Shown here: positions 33,621 through 43,119 of the stretch, piece after piece
Position numbering within the stretch: position 1 is the stretch's first letter
Layout of the letters: the number at the start of each line of letters is the position of its first letter
Assembly: GCA_902630355.1 (NCBI GenBank)
Contig: CACOUL010000017.1
Location: forward strand, 1 to 49,117
Reading direction: 5' to 3'
Origin: Planctomycetaceae bacterium
GTDB taxonomy: Bacteria > Planctomycetota > Planctomycetia > Pirellulales > UBA7805
Length of the DNA: 49,117 nucleotides
Position numbers and translations under genes: made by a program
The notes under the pieces: model-generated
What the model was told of the DNA's origin: nothing
Databases searched by the model: none
What the model saw: only the letters and a program-made list of their open reading frames with translations

Positions 33621-36008
33621 TCAGTTTCGCGTAATGGTTTCGTGCATATTAAGGATTCCGCGAGCGACCGTCGTCCAGGCAGCTAAGTCAATCGGATCGC
33701 AATCATCATTATGATCATGGAGACCAATCTGGCACAACTTTTCGGCCGCCTCGGGGTGACGCCGATATTCCTGCCGACTCTGCCGCAGCAGATCACGCAG
33801 CAAGCCCATCTCGATTGTATCCGGTTTTCGGGAAACTGCCCTCTGAAACGCAAACGCAAGGCGTGCATCATCCGTAATTCCTCCCTCGCGTAATATGCGC
33901 TCGGCAAAAACTCGAGCTGCTTCGATAAAAGTCGGATCATTCAATAATACGAGTGCGGCAGACGGTGTGTTCGATTGAGACCGTTCGGCGGTGCATTCCT
34001 CTCGCTGCGGTGCATCAAAAGCCCGCAGCATGGGATGAAGAAACTGCCTTTGCCAGTGCACATACAGACCACGCCGCCACTGCCGGTCATCCGCATCTGC
34101 ATGATAAGATCGCTCCGGAAAATTTAAGTGTCGATAATACCCTGGAGGTTGATATGGCTTCACACTATCGCCACCGCGTTGTTCTTGGAGTAATCCACTG
34201 ATCGCCAATGCCACATCGCGGATGGTCTCCGCCGCGAACCGAGATCGATGTTGCCTTGCAAAAAATATATTTTCAGGGTCCTCTTGCTGCGGCGCTTCCG
34301 ACCTAGATGAAAGCCGATAGGCTCGAGAGAGCACCAGCGCTCTGACGGTTTGCTTGATATCCCAATTTGCCTCCACAAAATCCAAGGCAAGGTGATCGAG
34401 CAACTCAGCGTGACTCGGTGGAACCCCTTGCCCGCCAAAATCATCCAATTGTCGAGCGAGACCCCGACCAAAAAACAGATACCACAAACGATTCACAAAG
34501 ACCCGTGAAGTGAGTAGACCACATCCGTTTTCGATGTCGGTCAACCAATTGGCAAGGTCAAGCCTGTCTGCACGCCGTCCACCGGTTTCAATCGCCCCCA
34601 TAAACTCTGGCACGGCCGGTTCGACGAGCGGTCCGCTTTCGTCGAGCCAGTTTCCCCGCGGTAAAATCCGCACGCTTCTCGGTTCCACAGCGACCGTAAT
34701 CATGGTGCGTCGGGCTTGAGACTCAATGGTCTTTTGTTCCTTGTCAAGCTGTTCGATGAGGTCTTTGTTTTCTTCTGGTTGTGAAGAAAGCGTCTCTCGC
34801 CTTTGCTGGATTGCGTCAAGCTTCTCGGACTCCGCATCGGTAAATACAAACATTTCCGGTTCGCGCTTTGTGGGCACCGTGTTGGAACCCGCAAATGTTT
34901 TTTCTTCATCGATATCAGAAAAGAAAGCCGCCATCGAGTAAAAGTCGCGCATTGTAAAAGGATCGAATTTGTGATCGTGGCATTGGCAGCATCCCATGGT
35001 GGCACCCATCCACACCCCCGATACATTGCGAATTCTGTCGGCCGCATAAATTGCCAGATATTCTTTTTTCTGAACACCACCTTCGTGTGACGTCTGCAGG
35101 AGGCGATTGTATCCAGAAGCAATTTGTCGCCGGATGTTTTCCTTACGGTCGCTCGGCTTCCGCTCTGCAAGAAGATCTCCCGCCAGTTGTTCACGGGTGA
35201 ATTGATCGAAAGGAAGGTTGTCGTTGAAGGAGGTGATCACATAATCGCGAAATGGGGATATATTGTGATCTTGGTCTCCGTGATAGCCGACCGTATCGGC
35301 GTAGCGTACTAAATCCAACCAGTACATTGCCATTCGTTCACCGAATTGGGGTGAGGCAAGCAAGCGATCCACAAGGCGTTCGTAACGATTGGGATGTGAG
35401 TCTCCGACAAACGCCTCGACGACCTCAGGCTCAGGTGGCAGACCGGTGAGGTCGAGGTGTAGTCGCCGGACGAGAGTGATGAGATCTGCATCGTCGGCAG
35501 GTACGAGCGACTCCTTCTCAAGGCGACTGCCGATATACTGGTCTACATGATTCACTGACCAGTCGTGATCGACGAGCCGAGGTAAGGTGCGCTTCTGAGG
35601 CGATCGATAGGCCCAATGGTCATCCCAAGAAGCACCTTCTTCGATCCAGCGTTTTATCAGGGCGACTTCGTCGGGTTCAAGTTGCTTGCCGCTTTCATGC
35701 TTCGGCATCCGTAAATCGGGGTCGTCGCTGAGAATGCGCTGCAGGAGTTCACTTTGATCGGGCTTGCCCGGTACGATGGCCGTCTCACCCGAATCACCTT
35801 CGGAAAAAGCCTCTTCCGCTTGATCGAGCCGCAAGCCGCCTTCCCGGTGTGAGGCATCGGGCCCGTGACAGAAAAAACAGTTGTCCGAAAGGATGGGTCG
35901 AATTTGAGTTGCGAAATCAACTTGCTCACTCCGCTCTTCGCCTCCACAGATATCTGTCGCCAGCATGAGGCACGAGCAGAAAAAAAACCACTTCGGCAAC
36001 AGATGCAT
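33621..36008 (-). CDS. Planctomycete cytochrome c domain protein with DUF1549 and DUF1553
   Basis: A 795-aa exported protein with an N-terminal signal (WFFFCSCLMLATDICGG). The first domain is a cytochrome-like module with the haem motif CFFCH (44-48) and the family text GPDASHREGGLRLD. DUF1549 follows (VDQYIGSRLEKESLVPA and LTGLPPEPEVVEAF), including a second CxxCH, CCQCH (340-344), in MGCCQCHDHKFDP. The C-terminal DUF1553 contains LTSRVFVNRLWYLFFGRG and DFVEANWDIKQTVRALVLS. It is 5 nt before a DUF1501 gene. Function is unknown in the whole family. Confidence 0.92.
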   Translation of the reverse strand: MHLLPKWFFFCSCLMLATDICGGEERSEQVDFATQIRPILSDNCFFCHGPDASHREGGLRLDQAEEAFSEGDSGETAIVPGKPDQSELLQRILSDDPDLRMPKHESGKQLEPDEVALIKRWIEEGASWDDHWAYRSPQKRTLPRLVDHDWSVNHVDQYIGSRLEKESLVPADDADLITLVRRLHLDLTGLPPEPEVVEAFVGDSHPNRYERLVDRLLASPQFGERMAMYWLDLVRYADTVGYHGDQDHNISPFRDYVITSFNDNLPFDQFTREQLAGDLLAERKPSDRKENIRRQIASGYNRLLQTSHEGGVQKKEYLAIYAADRIRNVSGVWMGATMGCCQCHDHKFDPFTMRDFYSMAAFFSDIDEEKTFAGSNTVPTKREPEMFVFTDAESEKLDAIQQRRETLSSQPEENKDLIEQLDKEQKTIESQARRTMITVAVEPRSVRILPRGNWLDESGPLVEPAVPEFMGAIETGGRRADRLDLANWLTDIENGCGLLTSRVFVNRLWYLFFGRGLARQLDDFGGQGVPPSHAELLDHLALDFVEANWDIKQTVRALVLSRAYRLSSRSEAPQQEDPENIFFARQHRSRFAAETIRDVALAISGLLQEQRGGDSVKPYQPPGYYRHLNFPERSYHADADDRQWRRGLYVHWQRQFLHPMLRAFDAPQREECTAERSQSNTPSAALVLLNDPTFIEAARVFAERILREGGITDDARLAFAFQRAVSRKPDTIEMGLLRDLLRQSRQEYRRHPEAAEKLCQIGLHDHNDDCDPIDLAAWTTVARGILNMHETITRN

Positions 36009-36067
36009 CTCGCGACACTTTCACTCGGCGGGCAGGGGGGAGGGCGACTTCCGCTGATATTTTAACC

Positions 36068-36087
36068 TGACCGCTAATCGACGGTCA
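36068..36087 (-). other. Small hairpin between the two cytochrome gene sets
   Basis: TGACCG (36068-36073) pairs with CGGTCA (36082-36087) around 8 nt, about 20 nt beyond the stop of the cytochrome-WD40 gene on the minus strand. It lies in the only gap of about 100 nt inside the five-gene block, so it could mark a transcript end. It lacks a T run. Confidence 0.3.
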
Positions 36088-36106
36088 AACAACCAGGATG
36101 CAACAA

Positions 36107-38974
36107 TTATAGGGTATCATTCGACACCAACGGTGCCGCTTCGGCAGGGACTACTCGGAGCATCATCGGTTTGGAGGTAGGCCGGCCGTTGATGGTCGCT
36201 TCAAAAAATACCGGTCGTTCTTGCGCCTGCACCCAAGGTTCACATGTAATAAAGACATCACGCTGATTCTCATTGGCAAGCATCAGCACACCATTAAGTC
36301 CGATGTTATCCACATACAATCCGTGCGGCATATTCCAAGCGGCTTCTTCGCGGCCAAAGCCAATCAGCCCCTCGTGGTCTCGGCGATCGACCACCAGACG
36401 ACATCGAATCGTTTGTCCCGCGGGCACCAGCAAGACGGGCAGTCCCCCACTCTCAAGCGGTTCGTTCTCAAGCACCACGTCGATGTTGAGTTTCGGCGGT
36501 CGGTCTAATTTGATGGTACCAAGATCACCCAACTCTTCGACAACCTCCTTGCCGTCCACAATACCGCGTGCGGTGATCTTTACTTTTTTGGCATCCTCAT
36601 CCGAGGGTGGCGCAGCATTCTTGTCAGCCTGGACTAACGCAGTTGCTCGATGCTGCCCTGCTTCGATCGAGAGAGGATTGGTGATCGAGAAACCTTTGGG
36701 AAGATTGGCGACTTCAATTTGAACTGGTCCTTCAAACCCGTCCGTTCGCGTCAGCTTCATATTCACCCGCTTGCCCCCTCCGGGCGGAACGATCAAATTA
36801 CGATCGAAGCGAAGATGAAAGCCAGGATTCTGAGGACGAAGTCGAAGTTTGTAACGAAAATCAGGACCGCTTGAGCTGCGCACATCGCGTACGCGCACGA
36901 GATATTCCCCCGTTTCCGGTGCGGTGAAAGTTAGCCGAGAATCAGAACCCAATTTTCTTTGGCTATCGTCATCGTTCTCATAGTAAATCGGAAACACAGG
37001 GAGTCCGTTCGGTACGATCGATGATTCCGACTGGTGAGCTTCCACGATGTAGCATACTTCACCAAGAGCATGAGAGAGCGGTGTGGTGTCGTAATAACAC
37101 TGCCTTAATCCAAAGTTGGGATACACCTTAAAACCCGAATCGGGCCCCCGCGGATAATGGTACAACCGCACCACCTCGCCGTTGGCATAAAGATACTGAT
37201 TGAGTTGCATCTCTCGCCAGTTATGGAGTCGAAAATCATCGATCTGGTTAGAGTTCTTTCCCCGAAAGGTGAAATATGAGTCGCGGACGGCCTGCAATAA
37301 TACGCGCAATACCGGCTCGCCGTCGGCGTTGAGTATTTCTATTTTCGAATCCAAAGGTGAATTACTTCTAGCCGCATCAATTTCGAGAATCCAGCGTTTT
37401 CCTGCTTTGGAGAAGAATCGATACAAGTCGTTATCGTCACCCTGCCGGCCATCGACCCGATGAATGATCCCTCGCGCAACACTTGGAGGTCGTAGCAACT
37501 GTGCTTCCTGCGGGAGATCGTTCGGTTCAACCTCCCGGACTTCCTGAATTTGTTCGGTGATTGATTCCGGACCACGCCTAGCCTCCACGCGCAAACCGCT
37601 TTCTTGTTTACCTGGGACTTTTCCTGCGTCTGGATTGGGCGGTGACCCCAGGGGATAAAATTCCAGGGATCCATCCATCCGACCGGCAACTAATTGCCCG
37701 CCGACCGAATCAATGGCTAGAGACTCCACGGTGTCGGGCTGCCGTTCGTAGACGGTGCGTTGCTTAAGTTTTGGCATCTCCCATACCTTGATTGCACGAT
37801 CGAGCGCCGCAGAGACGAGCGAGCGTCCATCGGCGGAGTACCGCAGTCGGGTAACGGCCCCTTCGTGGCCGAAGCGGGCGTGGAGCATCGGATTGATCTT
37901 CAGGGTCTCACGGGACTCTAACTTCCAGACCCGTATTCGATTGTCGGCCCCCGCGGCCGCAAATTGGGTACCGTCGGGACTGAAGGCGACACTGTATTGT
38001 TCTTTGAGCGGTTCACTCCGCGTATCGAGCCGCTCACCGGTTGGCACGTGCCAGATTTTAACGGTGGTGTCACCACTCGCGCTCACCAGATTATTGGCAT
38101 CGGGACTGAAGGCGAGATCGAAGACCGGACCATTGTGTCCGGAGAGCGTGTGTCGTACTCGTCCAGACTCTACATCCCAGAGCATGATTTTGTGATCGTA
38201 ACTTCCGGTGGCTAATATTTTTTCATCATCGGAGATCACGGCCACGTACACCGTATCTTTATGTCCGATGAATGTCTTGATTCGCTTCCCGACAGAAACA
38301 TCCCAAAGTGTGACCTCCCCCGAACGACCAGAATCCCCGCTTGCTACCAGAAGCTTGTCGGATTGAGGCGTGAACCGTAGATCGTTTATTTTTCCCCGAT
38401 GCCCTTCGAGTCGATGGAGCAATTGTTCCTCATTGAATTGTTTTCCGGAAATCAATTCAAACAGTTCCACCACGTTGTAGCGAGCCACCGCGAGTCGCTT
38501 TCCGTCCGGTGATACGGCAAGGCCTGTGATCGGCCGGGGACCACCAGTCGCCGCGATGGCAGGGCCTGCGGCGGACTGTTCGGTTTGTATCGAGGGGCCG
38601 CCGGCTCCGCCATCAATCCAGCGACGCAGCAAGTCGATTTCCTCTTGCGTCGGCTTTTTCTCACCTTCCGGCGGCATGCTCGGCTCGAGCGATCCATCCA
38701 ACACGCCAATCAATCGACTTGCTTCCGCAGTCTTTGCCAAAATGACACCCTCACTGCCACCTTTCTGCAAACTGGCGAAAGACTCCAATGACAAATCACC
38801 TTCTGCCTCACGATCGTTGTGACAACCCGTACAGTAGCGAGCGAAGATCGGTTGAATCGATTCCCGGTAATCGATCGCTGCTGCAGGCTCACTTGGAAGC
38901 GACAGGATAAGGATAAGGCCTGCTACGAACGGCAGCAGTCTTCGACCGGCGTGTGCATTCCGTACGATGTGCAT
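36107..38974 (-). CDS. Exported cytochrome c / seven-blade WD40 / PPC-domain protein
   Basis: A 955-aa protein. A signal peptide (RLLPFVAGLILILSLPSEPAAA) is followed by a planctomycete cytochrome module with CTGCH (48-52). A WD40 propeller occupies about 140-445. I count seven repeats, several ending in classic LWDV, MLWDV, KIWHV, RVWKL or KVWEM. Two PPC-type (bacterial pre-peptidase C-terminal) regions follow, the first starting EVEPNDLPQEAQ and the second around FTAPETGEYLVRVRD, and a beta-rich C-terminus. WD40 with a haem module in one exported chain is a planctomycete trait. It starts 7 nt after the gene at 38982. Function is unknown. Confidence 0.9.
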   Translation of the reverse strand: MHIVRNAHAGRRLLPFVAGLILILSLPSEPAAAIDYRESIQPIFARYCTGCHNDREAEGDLSLESFASLQKGGSEGVILAKTAEASRLIGVLDGSLEPSMPPEGEKKPTQEEIDLLRRWIDGGAGGPSIQTEQSAAGPAIAATGGPRPITGLAVSPDGKRLAVARYNVVELFELISGKQFNEEQLLHRLEGHRGKINDLRFTPQSDKLLVASGDSGRSGEVTLWDVSVGKRIKTFIGHKDTVYVAVISDDEKILATGSYDHKIMLWDVESGRVRHTLSGHNGPVFDLAFSPDANNLVSASGDTTVKIWHVPTGERLDTRSEPLKEQYSVAFSPDGTQFAAAGADNRIRVWKLESRETLKINPMLHARFGHEGAVTRLRYSADGRSLVSAALDRAIKVWEMPKLKQRTVYERQPDTVESLAIDSVGGQLVAGRMDGSLEFYPLGSPPNPDAGKVPGKQESGLRVEARRGPESITEQIQEVREVEPNDLPQEAQLLRPPSVARGIIHRVDGRQGDDNDLYRFFSKAGKRWILEIDAARSNSPLDSKIEILNADGEPVLRVLLQAVRDSYFTFRGKNSNQIDDFRLHNWREMQLNQYLYANGEVVRLYHYPRGPDSGFKVYPNFGLRQCYYDTTPLSHALGEVCYIVEAHQSESSIVPNGLPVFPIYYENDDDSQRKLGSDSRLTFTAPETGEYLVRVRDVRSSSGPDFRYKLRLRPQNPGFHLRFDRNLIVPPGGGKRVNMKLTRTDGFEGPVQIEVANLPKGFSITNPLSIEAGQHRATALVQADKNAAPPSDEDAKKVKITARGIVDGKEVVEELGDLGTIKLDRPPKLNIDVVLENEPLESGGLPVLLVPAGQTIRCRLVVDRRDHEGLIGFGREEAAWNMPHGLYVDNIGLNGVLMLANENQRDVFITCEPWVQAQERPVFFEATINGRPTSKPMMLRVVPAEAAPLVSNDTL

Positions 38975-38981
38975 TGCAATC

Positions 38982-41504
38982 CTAGTGATTGAATAAAAAC
39001 TCGCGGCTGCTCATTAAACCCCAATACAAATCTTCTATCACTTCTCGTCGTTCAGTATCCTCAGCATTTTCTATAAGGGGGAGCAACTGCTGTACTTCTT
39101 TTGTAGTCGGCTTTCGCGACAGGGCGGTCAAAAATGCATCATCGACGATCTGTCGATCGGATACTTCGGCAGAAAGTGCCTTTCCCACACAACTTTCCTT
39201 TTCGCGCAGCCGATTGTTAACGGTGTTACCGTTACTAATATGAAGGACCTGCACGAGACTCGGTGTGTTGGTGCGCTCGCATTCGCACGTAATATCGCGC
39301 TCGTTACGTCCAAACGTTTTAAGGAAGGGCGCTAGCACCGCAGAGTCGTAAAGTTCAATTGCCCGGGTACCCTCAGGATATTCCTTTGTTTCCACAATCG
39401 CGGACCCGTCGTATGCGAGGTGCGTGAATTTAGCTGGCACTTCTGTAACCTGGGCGATTGCATCGTGTAACACTTCGGCCATCAACCGCCGCGGATAGTA
39501 GCGACTGTAAAATCGGCGGTCCGCCTCATTTTCTGCCAGCGCGACACTGCTGCGTTGATAGGTTTCGGACTGCAGAATCAATCGCATGAGCCCTTTAAGA
39601 TCAAAGTCATGATCGACCAACCATTTCGCTAAGGCGTCGAGCAAACGTGAATTGCTCGCAGGATTGGAAACCCGCAGATCATCGGTCGGGTCGACCAGTC
39701 CGACACCGAAAAAATTTGCCCATACACGATTGGCGATCGCGCGGCTGAAGTATGGGTTTTCCGTATCGGTGACCCAATCGGCGAGGGCTAATCGTCGATC
39801 CTGAGGATCATCGAACGGAAGGGTCTCCCCATCAAGCGGTGCCGGCGGTTGCGGCTTTCCGGTCCGTGGTTGAACCAGTTCTCCCTCGGGTGCTACATAC
39901 AGAGTTCTCATTCCCTGGCCACTGCGGGGATCACCCCCCCAGCCTTTGGCTCGCACCCGCGCGAAGAGATTGGCCATCGCATAGTACTGGTCGTTGGTCC
40001 ATTTTTCCAATGGATGGTCGTGGCATTTGGCACATCCGATGGACAACCCCAGAAAGGCGAGGCTGACATTTTCACTCATATCCTCAGGTGTTTGGTGGAG
40101 CGCATAAAAATTAGTGGCTCCGTCCGTATGACTGTTCCCGCTCGCCGTGATAATTTGTCTAACTATTTGATCCCAAGGCGCATTGTCGGCCACCTGAGAG
40201 CGTATCCACTCGTAATACGCCTTCACTGCCTTGGGCCTCAAACGTCGCCCATTGACTAACAAAAGATCGGACCACTTGTAGGTCCAATAATCGATAAATT
40301 CCTCTCGCTCGAGCAACTCATCAATCAGCGCATCGCGCCTCGCTCGATTCGCCTGAAGATCTTCATCCGTTTCGTCTTTTTCACCGTCTTCTTCACCGAG
40401 AAATGTTCGGGTCTCTTCCAGAGTTGGCAAGGTACCGATCGTGTCGAGATATGCGCGACGCAGGAAGGCGGCGTCTTTAGCTCGTGGAGATGGTGCGAGA
40501 TGGAGGCTTTTCAGTTTATCCAGCACAAGCTGATCGATGAAATTTCGCTTGGTGGCTAACTCATACACTTCGTCTTCTACGCGGTAAGGATAAGGCGCCT
40601 TGATTTCAGTCAGGACAATGCGACTCGAAAACCATACCGCGATCGCGCCCTGTCCTTGGCCAATCACCTCCACCATCCCCTCGGGCGAGACCGTCGCCAC
40701 CGTCGCATTCGTCGAAGAAAATTTAGCCCAGCGGGTGACGTCCTCCTCTCGTCCGTCGGAGTAGCGAGCTGTCACGATTAGTTGTTGACGGTCACCCTTC
40801 TCCAGTGTGACCGCTTCAGGGAGTACGCGGACAGAATCGAGCTGCGCATCTGCCTCACTCGGCGCGGCTGCACCATCACTGATCCACTTACCCAGTAAGC
40901 GGTAGTCCTCGGAGTCGATTTCGAGCCGCACGCCCCCTTTATGTGGCACACTCCCAGTCGGCTTGGCAAGCAATAAACTCAGAGCAGGATCGGCCGGTTC
41001 TAAACGCCTTCCTCGCGCTTGCCGGGTGATCCACCAATGATCGCTCACCGGATCGTAACCACGAAGAGAAAGTTTAAAGCCCCCTTTCCCGGCCAGTGCG
41101 CCATGACACGCGCCGGAATTACACCCTTGTTTTGCCAAAATAGGCAGAATGTGGCGGCGGAATTCCCACTGAAGCTTCTCATCGGTTCCGCTGACACGGA
41201 CGGTAGCCTTTGCGTTCCCCCCCTGCCAACTCGCCTCAATGGTGGCCTCCCCGTCACCGATCGCCCGCACGCGACCATCCACCACCAGTGCCACGTCGGG
41301 ATCACTGCTCGTCCAGGTAACTCCGCTCGCCACCTGACCTACAAAACGATCGCTTGCGTCACGCTTTTCCACGATCACGGATTGTTCGGCACCGGGATAC
41401 ATTAATCGAAAGGAATCCGGAAGAATCACGAGCGATTCTTCGGCCCCTCCCGCTGCTGCAAAAGAAAGGCTCAAAAATACAGTGAGAAGAGAGCGGCGCG
41501 ACAT
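38982..41504 (-). CDS. Exported Big2 / cytochrome-like / DUF1549 / DUF1553 protein
   Basis: An 840-aa protein with a signal peptide (SLLTVFLSLSFAAAGGA). A bacterial Ig-like Big2 domain (about 24-106, VTWTSSDPDVALVVDGRVRA) precedes a module with CNSGAC-His at 128-134. This is a CX4CH spacing, not the usual CX2CH. A second Ig-like domain (about 224-310, STNATVATVSPEGMVEV) comes next, then DUF1549 with the canonical CAKCHDHPLEKW, and DUF1553 (FSRAIANRVWANFFGVG). It is 27 nt after a DUF1501 gene and 7 nt before the WD40 protein. The Ig-like domains suggest surface or matrix binding. Substrate is unknown. Confidence 0.9.
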   Translation of the reverse strand: MSRRSLLTVFLSLSFAAAGGAEESLVILPDSFRLMYPGAEQSVIVEKRDASDRFVGQVASGVTWTSSDPDVALVVDGRVRAIGDGEATIEASWQGGNAKATVRVSGTDEKLQWEFRRHILPILAKQGCNSGACHGALAGKGGFKLSLRGYDPVSDHWWITRQARGRRLEPADPALSLLLAKPTGSVPHKGGVRLEIDSEDYRLLGKWISDGAAAPSEADAQLDSVRVLPEAVTLEKGDRQQLIVTARYSDGREEDVTRWAKFSSTNATVATVSPEGMVEVIGQGQGAIAVWFSSRIVLTEIKAPYPYRVEDEVYELATKRNFIDQLVLDKLKSLHLAPSPRAKDAAFLRRAYLDTIGTLPTLEETRTFLGEEDGEKDETDEDLQANRARRDALIDELLEREEFIDYWTYKWSDLLLVNGRRLRPKAVKAYYEWIRSQVADNAPWDQIVRQIITASGNSHTDGATNFYALHQTPEDMSENVSLAFLGLSIGCAKCHDHPLEKWTNDQYYAMANLFARVRAKGWGGDPRSGQGMRTLYVAPEGELVQPRTGKPQPPAPLDGETLPFDDPQDRRLALADWVTDTENPYFSRAIANRVWANFFGVGLVDPTDDLRVSNPASNSRLLDALAKWLVDHDFDLKGLMRLILQSETYQRSSVALAENEADRRFYSRYYPRRLMAEVLHDAIAQVTEVPAKFTHLAYDGSAIVETKEYPEGTRAIELYDSAVLAPFLKTFGRNERDITCECERTNTPSLVQVLHISNGNTVNNRLREKESCVGKALSAEVSDRQIVDDAFLTALSRKPTTKEVQQLLPLIENAEDTERREVIEDLYWGLMSSREFLFNH

Positions 41505-41531
41505 CGTTCCTCTTTTTCTGATTGCAAGAAC

Positions 41532-42902
41532 TTAGAAGAGCTCTTTGATTTCGTGCCGCCCGAAATCGACGATGGGGAAGGGCCGCCCTGCCGGTCCGGG
41601 TAGTTCGGTTTCCAAATCAAATCCCATTCCGCGGAAGACCGTACCTACAATCTCCGGAGGATCGGTCGGTCGATCAGCGGGAACGCCACCGATTGGATCA
41701 CTTTGCCCGACGGCTCGGCCTCCCTGAATTCCCCCACCGGCAAAATAGCAGGTAAAACATTGAGGCCAATGGTCGCGTCCACCTGCAGGATTGATCTTCG
41801 GGGTGCGACCAAATTCGGCAACACAGGAGACCATGGTCTTCTCCAGCATTCCCCTCTGGTCGAGATCCTCGATCAACGCCGAGTATGCCTGATCATACAT
41901 CGGTGCCACGATTTTTTTCATTCCATCGATCGACGTGAATGGCTTGGAGCCGTGGATATCCCACGTGATTTCATCAAACACCGTGAGGAACGTATTGATT
42001 GTGACAAAGCGAACACCCGCCTCGATGAGCCTGCGGGCGAGCAGGCAGCATTGACCGAATCGATTCCGTCCATAACGGTCGCGGACCTTTGGTTTCTCTT
42101 TTGAAAGGTCAAAGGCGTCCTTCGCCTGCGGACTGGTCATCAGACGATACGCGGCCTGAAAATTTCCGTCCAGCAACTGCGCATCGGCGCTCTGTTCAAA
42201 GTTACGGAGCGTGGAGTCCACAATATCTCGCATTTTCTGCCGGCGGTTCAGTCGGGCCGTTCCAATCTCTGCCGGAGGCAATAGATCGGGAACTTGGAAG
42301 TCGGGTTTGGAGGGATCTGCTGAGAGGACGAACGGATCGTGAGATTTTCCCAGGAAACCTCCAGCTTGGCCATTCGGAAGATTCCCGCCACCGCGCCCCA
42401 TCAATTCGGGAAGTACGACGTGCGCCGGTAGGTCTGTTTTTCTTCCTCGCAGATAACTTACGACTGAGCCGACGTGTGGTGTCTCAACGCCGCCAGTGAA
42501 TTTTCTTCCGGTTTGCAACATCTGCCAACCGGCATCGTGAACCGCAGCGGAGGTGTGATAGCAACTGCGGACGACGGAAAATTTATCGGCGATCGCCGCA
42601 TGTTGCGGAAGAATTTCTGAAAGTTGGATATCCGAGGACGCGGTCGAGATCGCTTTAAAGGGTCCTCGTATTTCCGCAGGTGCATTTGGTTTCGGATCGA
42701 ACGTATCGAGTTGACTCGGTGCCCCGAGATTAAAGATCATAATTCCAGATCGGTCGTCGTCGACCAATTGCCCCTGTTCCTTCGCCTGCAGAAAACCGGG
42801 GAGGGTGAGCCCAGCGGCTGCCAGGGTGCCAACCTGAAGAAAATCACGCCGTGTGACGCCATTACACGTATGTGCCGAGCCGAGCCCTTCAAGGCGGAGC
42901 AT
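41532..42902 (-). CDS. DUF1501 protein with Tat-like signal, second copy
   Basis: A 456-aa DUF1501 protein, clearly a diverged relative of the one at 32176 and not a recent duplicate. Twin-arginine signal TRRDFLQVGTLAAAGLTLPG. Core motifs are NLGAPSQLDTFDPKP, the region around FVTINTFL, SCVAEFGRTPKINPAGGRDHWPQ and YFAGGGIQGGRAVGQSD. It is first in its set, upstream of the Big2-cytochrome protein (27 nt), whereas in the other set DUF1501 comes last. Preceded by a 217-nt interval that holds the likely promoter of the block, though none is obvious by eye. Confidence 0.9.
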   Translation of the reverse strand: MLRLEGLGSAHTCNGVTRRDFLQVGTLAAAGLTLPGFLQAKEQGQLVDDDRSGIMIFNLGAPSQLDTFDPKPNAPAEIRGPFKAISTASSDIQLSEILPQHAAIADKFSVVRSCYHTSAAVHDAGWQMLQTGRKFTGGVETPHVGSVVSYLRGRKTDLPAHVVLPELMGRGGGNLPNGQAGGFLGKSHDPFVLSADPSKPDFQVPDLLPPAEIGTARLNRRQKMRDIVDSTLRNFEQSADAQLLDGNFQAAYRLMTSPQAKDAFDLSKEKPKVRDRYGRNRFGQCCLLARRLIEAGVRFVTINTFLTVFDEITWDIHGSKPFTSIDGMKKIVAPMYDQAYSALIEDLDQRGMLEKTMVSCVAEFGRTPKINPAGGRDHWPQCFTCYFAGGGIQGGRAVGQSDPIGGVPADRPTDPPEIVGTVFRGMGFDLETELPGPAGRPFPIVDFGRHEIKELF

Positions 42903-43081
42903 GAGCAGGTCCTCTCGTTAAATACGAACCGAAAACCCCATTTTAGCCGGATCATGCTCAGCGAACGAGAAAGCTTGCCACAAATTGTATTTTTACAGCT
43001 CGCTTACCCGCTCGAAGGGATGGTTCTGGACCATTAGAAAAAACGCAAACCCATATATAGTATAGAGATGCAACCATCCAG

Positions 43082-43101
43082 GCGATGGCGCGCGATGGCG
43101 C
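43082..43101. repeat. 10-bp tandem duplication
   Basis: GCGATGGCGC occurs twice in direct succession (43082-43091 and 43092-43101), between the DUF1501 gene and the hemD-hemE gene. It is too short to assign. No gene is seen in this 217-nt interval. Confidence 0.6.
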
Positions 43102-43119
43102 GAGTGCGACCCTTACCAT

